From: Rhizobium sp. BK376
GTDB taxonomy: Bacteria; Pseudomonadota; Alphaproteobacteria; Rhizobiales; Rhizobiaceae
NCBI RefSeq assembly: GCF_004341625.1
Contig: NZ_SLZG01000019.1
Span: 41,444-105,443 of the forward strand
Length of the DNA stretch: 64,000 bases
Direction: 5' to 3'
Shown one piece after another: positions 57,760-64,000 of the stretch. Within the stretch, counting starts at the first letter, position 1, and every line of letters begins with the position of its first letter. A model generated the notes under the pieces. That model did no database searches. It was given only the letters and a program-made list of their open reading frames with translations, and was not told the origin of the DNA. The position numbers and the translations under genes are program-made.

Positions 57760-58923
57760 ATGATCGATCTGAGCACGATCCGTCTGGAACTTGTCCGCGC
57801 CATCGCCACCACCGACGCGGCGGTGCACGTGCGGGCATTCAGTGCGTGGGTCCTCGGCGACACTGAAGGCCTGTCACACGAGGTTCAGCGCGCAGCGGCT
57901 GCCTCCGATAATAATATGCTTCCCGAGCAAGTGGCCGCTCTCGGCTACGGCAAGGCTTGCGGTCTCCTTACCGATGCCCAGAACACCCTCCTTCTCAACG
58001 AGATCGACCACTTCTCCGGGCGGAAGTTCTTCAGCCTGGGCAGGCCGCTGCGTGTCGAAATCGATGGGATCGCTTTGCTGGGTATTGCGCTCGTGGTCAG
58101 GGAGTTTCCCAACCCGACCTGGCTTAACGACCTGCTGTTCCGCTCGGCGAAGGAGGTTGGCGACAACGCCTGGACACTTGGACTCGTCTCCGCGGCAAGG
58201 CATCTGATTGGAGCCGGACCCGCGATACAGGATCCCGCAGATCTGGCATTCGCACTGGCCATTCGTGGTATAGGGAACGCGGACGATGGTCTGGCGACGA
58301 GTGCTTGGCCGATCGCTTCCCAGCTGCCATCAGGTCCTAATCTCGGCCTCGACACACTTTCGGTTCGTCTCTCTGCGTTTGACGGCGTTGTCGCAAGAAG
58401 CTTGCATGTGCGGATCGCCACGCCCGGGTTCGATGATCTGCTACTGGCACTTCGGGGTGTTCCACGGGCAATGAAACACTGGGCCTTCGAAACGAAGCCG
58501 CGGACACCGAGATCCGAGATCGCGGTCTGGCACGTCGAGAACGAGTACCATGTGCAGGCGCTTCTCTGGACGATCCTGGCACCGATCTTCCCGGATCTCG
58601 AAGACGAGGAGAACCTCCCTTCGATTGGGCATAAGCGGCCCAGAGTGGATCTAGCGGTTCCTTCGATCAGGACCCTGATCGAAGTGAAATACATGCGCGG
58701 AGGTGCGCAGTCCGATTTCGCGAAAGTCATCGATGAAGTTGCCGCCGACGCCTCTCTCTATCTCAGCACCACGACGGCGTTCGACAAGATCGTCGCGTTC
58801 GTGTGGGACGATTCCGCCCACTCGGAACAGCACCACGAACTCCAGTCCGGCCTCGAAAAGATCAAGGGAGTGGAAGCTGCCGTGGTGGTTTCGCGCCCAG
58901 GCAGGATGGGCCGAAAGAGCTGA
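57760..58923 (+). CDS. Argonaute-associated PD-(D/E)XK nuclease (bAgaN-like)
   Basis: The 387-residue protein ends in a restriction-endonuclease-like domain. An upstream Glu/Gln helix reads WHVENEYHVQALLW (E260, Q266). The core acids are D297 in RPRVDLAV and E308 with K310 in TLIEVKYMRG. The N-terminal 240 residues are helical and unassigned. Its position one base after a long-B Argonaute is the arrangement of associated nucleases that degrade DNA once Argonaute recognises a plasmid or phage, killing or arresting the cell. The catalytically dead PIWI of the neighbour makes this protein the likely effector. Confidence 0.85.
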   Translation: MIDLSTIRLELVRAIATTDAAVHVRAFSAWVLGDTEGLSHEVQRAAAASDNNMLPEQVAALGYGKACGLLTDAQNTLLLNEIDHFSGRKFFSLGRPLRVEIDGIALLGIALVVREFPNPTWLNDLLFRSAKEVGDNAWTLGLVSAARHLIGAGPAIQDPADLAFALAIRGIGNADDGLATSAWPIASQLPSGPNLGLDTLSVRLSAFDGVVARSLHVRIATPGFDDLLLALRGVPRAMKHWAFETKPRTPRSEIAVWHVENEYHVQALLWTILAPIFPDLEDEENLPSIGHKRPRVDLAVPSIRTLIEVKYMRGGAQSDFAKVIDEVAADASLYLSTTTAFDKIVAFVWDDSAHSEQHHELQSGLEKIKGVEAAVVVSRPGRMGRKS

Positions 58924-59055
58924 CGGGAGGTTTCCCCTCCGCCAGCAAAACCCGAGCGTTCGCCGGAAAACCTGAAGACCGTTTTAGTTCGTCTCAAGAA
59001 GACTTCAGTGGCTAATGCCATGCTGTAGCCTCATGATCGGAGTAGGCCTTCCGAC

Positions 59056-59502
59056 ATGTCCCTAGACTTGCAAGCCACCGAAGCCGTTCGCCGCCGGATG
59101 CAGCGCACCAAAGACAACCCCTTCGAGCGTACCATCCGCTCGCAGCTTCATGCCCGCGGGCTTCGCTATCGGATCCACTATCTGATCCCCGGCATGAAGC
59201 GGACTACATGCGATTTCGCCTTTCCGGGGCTGAAGATCGCGGTGTTCCTGGATGGATGCTTCTGGCACGGATGCGGGACGCATCCGCCGTCGGTGAAGAA
59301 AAACAGAGACTTTTGGCTCTCGAAGATCGAGCGTAACCGGGCAAGGGATGCGCGTGCGACGACGCACCTCGCTGAACTCGGTTGGACGGCACTCAGGTTC
59401 TGGGAACATGAGTCCGCCGAAACCATCGTGGAAAAGATCGTTTCGGCGACTGAAGTGCTCCGAGATGGTCAGTCACGCCTTCGCGCGCGCTCAAGCACGT
59501 GA
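59056..59502 (+). CDS. vsr: very short patch repair (Vsr)-like endonuclease
   Basis: The 148-residue protein has the Vsr signature: NPFERTIRSQLHARGLRYRI near the N-terminus, the catalytic Asp in TTCDFAFPGLKIAVFLDG and the CFWHGCGTHPP segment with the zinc-binding and catalytic His/Cys. KKNRDFWLSKIERN follows. Vsr nicks DNA at T:G mismatches that arise from 5-methylcytosine, and normally accompanies a Dcm-type methyltransferase. None is encoded in the window. It is 132 bp downstream of the Argonaute-associated nuclease on the same strand and could belong to the same island cargo. Confidence 0.85.
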   Translation: MSLDLQATEAVRRRMQRTKDNPFERTIRSQLHARGLRYRIHYLIPGMKRTTCDFAFPGLKIAVFLDGCFWHGCGTHPPSVKKNRDFWLSKIERNRARDARATTHLAELGWTALRFWEHESAETIVEKIVSATEVLRDGQSRLRARSST

Positions 59503-59970
59503 AGAGGCCGCCTCAACAGTTCAAAGCTATCAATGGCGACGAACGATTCGTCCAAGCCATGGTCATGGAACAGGCGTCGCTGGTTCCACAGTGGATGGAC
59601 GACCACGCCCCATCGCGTATGCTGACTGTTCAACGAGAAGACGGGTATATCGCTCCTGCCCTTGAGGCTTTCGACACGGTTTCCGGGAATGAATGTCGAC
59701 GTGTTCTGTGCGAGCTGACGAGCGGTCTCTGGCCAATCGTCAGACCCAAAATTGGACGCCGGTCACCCCGCCAGAGGGGTCAATATTCCACGCCGAAACA
59801 CAGCCGACTTCAATGACTCGATCCGATGTTCGATCGTCCGAGATGACAAGTTTAAACGATCAGCGATTTCTCTCGTCGGCGCGCCTTCCGCCAGCAGTTG
59901 GAGGATTCCGAAATCATGCTCCGTCTCGAACCCTTCCTGATCCAGAGTGATCCAACTCAGGCAATGATCC
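59503..59970. other. gap with relics between vsr and the cyclase gene
   Basis: No intact gene is supported. A plus-strand frame at 59499-59816 has weak coding character in its first 75 residues (FVQAMVMEQASLVPQWMDDH) and then runs into IS-like end sequence. A LuxR-type helix-turn-helix relic lies on the minus strand behind it. Confidence 0.45.
59741..59801. repeat. two imperfect repeats resembling an IS21-family end
   Basis: Segments around 59741-59763 and 59776-59798 share the pattern GGTCAA-ATT-NACGCCG (AAAATTGGACGCCGGT and CAATATTCCACGCCGAAA). Tandem repeats of this sort are usual at the ends of IS21-type elements. No transposase gene is adjacent, so this would be a leftover end. The assignment is from memory and should be compared with ISfinder entries. 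Confidence 0.35.
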
Positions 59971-59990
59971 CTAGTCAGGCAAGCCCGCCT
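59762..59990 (-). pseudogene. LuxR/FixJ-type helix-turn-helix relic
   Basis: On the minus strand the frame reads EHDFGILQLLAEGAPTREIA and then DRLNLSSRTIEHRIESLKSA. This is a clear GerE-type DNA-binding domain. It lacks a start codon and receiver or ligand domain. Directly after LKSAVF it runs into the IS-like repeats at 59741-59801 and stops, so it appears to be truncated by an insertion. It overlaps the end of the cyclase gene in a different frame. Confidence 0.6.
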
Positions 59991-61734
59991 TGCGCATACC
60001 TTCGGACATCTGCTCCGCCCATCCCGGCATCGCCCGGAATACGGGTCGAGTGAGATATCGTCGTATAGTGAAATCGGGCTCTGCCGTCAGTAGTTGGTGC
60101 GCTGCCCACCGCGCTGTCGATTCGTCCCCTGCAATTGACGCCCAGGCAGCCATCATCCGATATGGCCAAGTTACTTCCGGATGCCGATCGACAACTTCCC
60201 TAGCAATCAAGACGGCCTCGGCGGGAGACCCTGCCTGCGCCACCGCAAGTGCAAATCCCATTCGCATATTGAAGGCGAGCGGATCCGCCGGACTCAACGT
60301 CATCGCCTTCTCAAACCGCTCCTTGGCTCGATCAGGCTCACCTCTGTAGCTCGCCACCCAGCCAAATCTCGCCCACGCCCAGGCGTTGTTGGGATCGAGC
60401 GTCAGCGCACGCTCCAGGTAAACTGTGGCGCGAGCCTGATCACCGCAATGGCTCATGGCTCCGCCTACCGCTGTCAGCCCGCTCGGGTCATCGTCGATAG
60501 AGCGGGACGCCGCTTCAATCGCAGCCAGCGTGATTTTCAATTCCCACTCTGGGTTCTTGCTCCAGATATAGCCGAGGTTTTGACCGTGACACCAAGCTAG
60601 AAACGCATGGGCTCGTCCGTATCCGGGATCAACCGCGACCGCCTTTTCCAACAAGGGAATCGCTCGCGTGACGGATTCTTCGTTGTGTCCCCAGAGATAT
60701 GGATAAGCCCGCATCAGGAAGTCGTAGGCGCGTAAGCTGCTCGGTGGCTTGCGGGTAGAGAGCTCGATCTCCGCCCTTCTTATAGCTGGATGGACCGCTC
60801 CGGCAACCTGGGCGGCGATCCTGTCCTGGAATTCGAAGATCTCGCTGGTTGCTCCTTCGTACCGCTCTGACCACAATTGCGTCCGCATCTCAGCGTCAAC
60901 CAGCTGGACGGATATTCGCAGCCTGTCGCCCCCGCGGCGGACGGTGCCCTCGACCACGTACGCAACCCCCAGCCGCCTGCCGACATCGCGAACATCCACG
61001 AACTGGCCCTTATAGGTGAAAGCAGACTGACGCGCGATCACGAAGAAGTCGCGTACACGGGAGAGAGCCGACGTAATCTCCTCAACCACCCCGTCCACGA
61101 AATATTCGTCGTCGGAACCACTGAGATTATCGAAAGGCATCACCACGATCGACGGCTGATCCTTTCCTTGTCGGATCTGTGGCGGGACCCTGGGCGCGGT
61201 CTCATCATCGCCGAAGGGTTCCTGTGACCACTCGACTGAGTACACTTGCACGGGCCTAGGAATATTTTTCAGCATCCGCTCTCCAACACTGGTCAGCGTG
61301 AATGGCACCTTCCCGTCGAGGTGTTCTCTCACTGATCCAGAAATGCATATGCCTGATGGCGGCGAGATTTCCTGCAACCGCGCAGCAATGTTTACGCCGT
61401 CCCCCAGGAGATCCGCCCCGGACACGGCGACGTCGCCAAGATTGATGCCAATCCTGAATTCAAGAATGGGCTCGTGCGACGGATTGGTGAAATAAAGGTG
61501 CAAGCGGCGCTGTACTTCGACTGAACACCTGACAGCTTGGACGGTACTCGGAAATTCGGCAATAAGGCCGTCTCCAGCGCTGCCGAATATTCGTCCGGAA
61601 TTTTGGCGGACCAGTTCTTCGACCAGCCTATGACAAGCATGAAGAGCATGAAGGGTGCGCTCTTCATCGAGTGCGGCTAGTCGGCTGTATCCAACGACAT
61701 CGGTGGACAGAATGACTGCGAGCTTTCGGTCCAC
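59971..61734 (-). CDS. class III adenylate/guanylate cyclase with TPR repeats
   Basis: The 587-residue protein has an N-terminal class III cyclase domain with metal-binding D12 (AVILSTDVVGYSRLA) and D55 (IFGSAGDGLIAEF), plus FRIGINLGDVAVSGADLLGD. A middle TolB-like region follows (VVMPFDNLSGSDDEYFVDGV, then RRLGVAYVVEGTVRR), and C-terminal TPR helices (ARATVYLERALTLDPNNAWA). This architecture is abundant in rhizobia. It should make cAMP in the cytoplasm; its stimulus is unknown. I propose the GTG at 61734, which gives the family start VDRKLAVILSTDVVGYS with AAGGAG upstream; longer frames add 35-50 unrelated residues. Confidence 0.85.
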   Translation of the reverse strand: MDRKLAVILSTDVVGYSRLAALDEERTLHALHACHRLVEELVRQNSGRIFGSAGDGLIAEFPSTVQAVRCSVEVQRRLHLYFTNPSHEPILEFRIGINLGDVAVSGADLLGDGVNIAARLQEISPPSGICISGSVREHLDGKVPFTLTSVGERMLKNIPRPVQVYSVEWSQEPFGDDETAPRVPPQIRQGKDQPSIVVMPFDNLSGSDDEYFVDGVVEEITSALSRVRDFFVIARQSAFTYKGQFVDVRDVGRRLGVAYVVEGTVRRGGDRLRISVQLVDAEMRTQLWSERYEGATSEIFEFQDRIAAQVAGAVHPAIRRAEIELSTRKPPSSLRAYDFLMRAYPYLWGHNEESVTRAIPLLEKAVAVDPGYGRAHAFLAWCHGQNLGYIWSKNPEWELKITLAAIEAASRSIDDDPSGLTAVGGAMSHCGDQARATVYLERALTLDPNNAWAWARFGWVASYRGEPDRAKERFEKAMTLSPADPLAFNMRMGFALAVAQAGSPAEAVLIAREVVDRHPEVTWPYRMMAAWASIAGDESTARWAAHQLLTAEPDFTIRRYLTRPVFRAMPGWAEQMSEGMRKAGLPD

Positions 61735-61963
61735 GGCGGCACCCGCTCCTTCGGAAAGACAGTCACAAACCTTCCCCGAGATTACAACGGAGAGGGATCG
61801 GAATCTACGGTCCTTCGGCTTAAGGGCCGACACCGACATCGAGCAGGTTCCGAACCGACACTCGCACCATAGCGTAGCACGCACTTCCTATTGATGCCCT
61901 GAGCGACGTCGGATCGACCACCGCGACTTCGCAACAAAAGCGAACGCCGACACAGCGTTCTGT

Positions 61964-62527
61964 TTAGGAAGCAGCAAATGGGATAGTCAGCCGGAATCGA
62001 CGCTGGACAATTTCTTCGTTCCTGGATCTCGAATAGATCCGGACGTCCTCCTGCCGGGTGAAACCCAGGCGCACAAGGATCGCAGCAGAAGCGACATTGT
62101 CGTCCGCACACCCAGCCCGCAAAGAGGTCAGGCCGACGTCCTCCACAGCGAACCGAACTAGCCGTTTTGCGGCTTCAAGGCCGAACCCCCGCCCCCATGC
62201 TGCCTGGTCGAGCCAGTAGCCTATTTCGCCCTGTCCCTCGGCAATGTCGAAGACGTCGCAAATTCCGATCAAACGGCCATCAAGGGTGATCGCCAGCCGA
62301 TAGGCGGAACCCGTGCGCCACTCCTCGGCATGACCGAAGAACCAGTTGGTCATTTTCTCAATGTCAGGCGGAATTGTCGCCGACGCGAGATTGCGGGCGA
62401 CCTCGTGATTGGACCTGATCTCAATGGCGCGTTCGACGTCGCGCGGCACCGTCGGACGTAGCACGAGGCGTTCGGTCAACAAGCGGATGGAATGGTTAGG
62501 TATCAATGTTGGACTCGTGAGCGGCAT
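61964..62527 (-). CDS. GNAT family N-acetyltransferase (RimJ/RimL-like)
   Basis: The 187-residue protein opens with IRLLTERLVLRPTVPRDVER, the usual start of RimJ/RimL-type acetyltransferases. Acetyl-CoA binding is at IGYWLDQAAWGRGFGLEAAK, with the R/Q-x-x-G-x-G/A-like loop RGFGLEA. The C-terminal motif is GCADDNVASAAILVRLGFTR. The acceptor could be a ribosomal protein N-terminus, an antibiotic or a small molecule. It stands alone on the minus strand. Confidence 0.86.
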   Translation of the reverse strand: MPLTSPTLIPNHSIRLLTERLVLRPTVPRDVERAIEIRSNHEVARNLASATIPPDIEKMTNWFFGHAEEWRTGSAYRLAITLDGRLIGICDVFDIAEGQGEIGYWLDQAAWGRGFGLEAAKRLVRFAVEDVGLTSLRAGCADDNVASAAILVRLGFTRQEDVRIYSRSRNEEIVQRRFRLTIPFAAS

Positions 62528-62603
62528 TAGAAAGGTGGCCTGCCGTGCTTGGCACTACGGCCATCTCGCGCCTAAGCATAACAGAAATTGAACCCTTCCA
62601 AGG

Positions 62604-63248
62604 TTAGGGTGATATCCAGCTTTTTCGGTAGACAACTCCAGTCCTGGGTTCCTTCGGGCGCATATTCGTCAACTTCCCGAACAGTTCGTAGTCCGTGACT
62701 CCCGCCGCCACGCACGCCTCTTTGAGCACGCTGTCCGCCACCAGCCCGGGCAGGTGCTTCTGCTTGAACAAGTGTGCAGGTCCCGCGCGTTCTTGATCAA
62801 AGTGAAGGTCATGGTCACCGACAATACTGTAAATCTGATTTCCTCGATCGTCCTCGACCGCCAGGGTGGACTTTTCGAGATCGAGAGCGTCGATCTCTCT
62901 GCGCACCGCGAAGAAGTAGTGAGGCGATGGTGACATTTGCCCTTTTGGATAATGGACTTCGATTGGTGAAAACTCGGCCGCTTCGGGATCGACTCTCTCG
63001 ATTACATCTTTGAGCCTTTGGCTCGCGAACATTACGCCCATGCACCATGCCAAGTCCTTCGGTGGCTTGAAGCGCTGACCCTTTTTCGGCGCAAGAATTG
63101 GCGTTTCGGGAAATGTCGGCAGACGACCATCCGCTCTGATTATCATCAATTGCCCAGGCGGAAGCAGATTGCGGAAGTTGACCACGTCAAGGCCGTGATT
63201 GGAGCCCCTGAGTGGCGCGTGGAATAGAAAAAACTTTCGTAGCGTCAT
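62604..63248 (-). CDS. hypothetical protein, DUF1629/Imm11-like
   Basis: The 214-residue cytoplasmic protein has AWCMGVMFASQRLKDVIERV and DPEAAEFSPIEVHYPKG near the centre and a C-terminal LVADSVLKEACVAAGVTDYE. This order (surface-exposed R-L-K-D-V, F-x-P-I-x-V, and a final helix before a G-V-V-Y strand) resembles DUF1629 immunity-like proteins, which protect against contact-dependent toxins. No toxin gene is adjacent. The family call is tentative. Its ATG is preceded by AT-rich sequence toward 63360 that could hold the promoter. Confidence 0.5.
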   Translation of the reverse strand: MTLRKFFLFHAPLRGSNHGLDVVNFRNLLPPGQLMIIRADGRLPTFPETPILAPKKGQRFKPPKDLAWCMGVMFASQRLKDVIERVDPEAAEFSPIEVHYPKGQMSPSPHYFFAVRREIDALDLEKSTLAVEDDRGNQIYSIVGDHDLHFDQERAGPAHLFKQKHLPGLVADSVLKEACVAAGVTDYELFGKLTNMRPKEPRTGVVYRKSWISP

Positions 63249-63438
63249 GTTTCATCTTGGTTGCAGGAAATCTATGCAATTGTAACCCGATTCAGCCCCC
63301 TGTGCCGTTTGGGACAATTGGGACAGGGCTTCACGCATAAGTTTTTATCTATCTTGTTGACTTCAACTTAGCCAGCATCGGCTACCTTCGGCAAGTCGAA
63401 TAAGCGCGCTTGCTCGCGATTAAGGTTGAGGGGTATCG

Positions 63439-63946
63439 ATGACGTCCGAGATCGAGATCAAACAGAAGAAGCTGGGCTTCTATCGCGAGTTTCGCTTTTC
63501 GGTTGATCGACTGACCTGCAGAGTCAAAGATCTCTCAGGAACGAACGTTCACCGTCCCGTACGAACTGGTCGACATGCCCAATGCATCGACCGTGCGCAC
63601 GGCAAATCCCCGGTATAGTCATCAGCTTTACAGGACTGTCATTGCCGCGCTGGTCGTGGCATTTCTGATCGGGTTGGCCAACAAGACGATAGGAGGCGCT
63701 CTTTCGGCTGCGGCCCTGGCCTGCTACGCCGGAATATGGGTAGGTCAGACAGCCGGATGGTTTTCAGTTGATCTGACACACATTCCGGTGCTCGGCGCTG
63801 CTCAGGCCGGGACTCCCAAGGTGATTTCCATTATCGGCGATCGGCAGCGACACCAAGCTATGCAGGAACTCACCGCCAGATGGCGCGAGCGGGTCCGTGA
63901 ACTATACGATCGTGCCCCAGGAGATGGTGTAACTGGCGGGAGATAG
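63439..63946 (+). pseudogene. membrane protein gene with a single-base frameshift
   Basis: An ATG with GAGGGG upstream begins MTSEIEIKQKKLGFYREFRF and continues SVDRLTCRVKDLSG. Adding one base near 63540 then joins it smoothly to ERTFTVPYELVDMPNASTVR and the membrane helix YRTVIAALVVAFLIGLANKT, ending at 63946. The corrected protein has about 169 residues and one or two membrane segments. Without the correction only the 123-residue downstream frame (from 63575) remains. A sequencing error is as likely as true inactivation. The function is unknown. The last 54 bases of the window contain no recognisable feature. Confidence 0.6.
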
Positions 63947-64000
63947 CAAAGCCGAGTGCCCGCGCGCTTCTCGTTGCGCTGTAGCGGGTGATCGGCTTTG

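Noticed and set aside
55485..57863. 792-codon open frame on the minus strand opposite Argonaute
   Set aside because: It is exactly antisense to the Argonaute and nuclease genes, has no domain pattern and is rich in His, Arg and Gln as expected for a shadow of GC-rich coding sequence.
1..64000. CRISPR arrays, tRNA or rRNA genes
   Set aside because: No regularly spaced repeats, tRNA-like cloverleaf sequences or rRNA segments were noticed on reading both strands; a dedicated scan was not possible.

Overview
The window is GC-rich and densely coded. Its families (paired GlxA-type regulators, a FixL/FixJ-like two-component system, DHA2 and RND efflux pumps, NmrA-like oxidoreductases, a TPR-fused class III cyclase, a pRiA4b ORF-3 protein) point to an alphaproteobacterium, most likely a rhizobial or Agrobacterium-like member of the Hyphomicrobiales. 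The many gene relics, doubled families and defence genes suggest a plasmid, chromid or accessory chromosomal region. No rRNA, tRNA, CRISPR array or replication gene was recognised.

Layout. (1) 0.2-12.2 kb is a plus-strand defence island. It holds a pRiA4b ORF-3 protein, a three-gene operon of an OAS-like nucleotidyltransferase, a DUF6602 protein and an unknown protein, and then a complete-looking type III CBASS operon (TRIP13-like ATPase, two HORMA-type proteins, CD-NTase, Cap4-like nuclease-SAVED effector). An unknown gene and a DUF4365-TPR protein follow. (2) 12.4-25.9 kb is metabolic and stress-related: a GlxA-type regulator, beta-carbonic anhydrase, an NmrA-like protein with a divergent LysR regulator, and a cobalt-type nitrile hydratase made of three polypeptides with its accessory protein and the cobalt transporter subunit CbtB. 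OsmC, SDR, AcuI/YhdH-type reductase and methyltransferase genes follow. (3) 26.0-31.3 kb is an RND efflux operon with two MarR regulators and three shared operator palindromes. (4) 31.3-48.2 kb mixes further oxidoreductases, an aldehyde dehydrogenase with a divergent GlxA regulator, an emrB/emrA pump whose emrA is frameshifted, a two-component system with an extra receiver protein, two Asp-nucleophile alpha/beta hydrolases, a GST and several relics. (5) 48.6-59.5 kb is a second accessory island: a HEPN-like protein, a TniB fragment plus full TniQ, a papain-like protease with an unknown partner, a possible ADP-ribosyltransferase, and a long-B prokaryotic Argonaute with a PD-(D/E)XK nuclease and a Vsr-like nuclease. 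(6) 59.7-64 kb holds an IS-like end, a LuxR-type relic, a TPR-cyclase, an acetyltransferase, a possible immunity protein and a frameshifted membrane-protein gene.

The unifying signal of the middle region is a 16-bp palindrome, C(C/T)ATAC-N4-GTAT(A/G)G. I found it twelve times between 12.4 and 47.5 kb, nearly always in the gap just upstream of a gene: both GlxA regulators, nitrile hydratase, the AcuI-type reductase, the methyltransferase, the aldehyde dehydrogenase, emrB, a SnoaL protein, a hydrolase, the GST and others. It looks like the operator of one dimeric repressor that ties these units into an undescribed regulon. No intact TetR-type gene is visible here, although a possible truncated TetR tail lies beside one site.

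Several genes (emrA twice, 63.4 kb, perhaps 53.3 kb) are broken by single-base shifts. These need read-level confirmation before being called pseudogenes.
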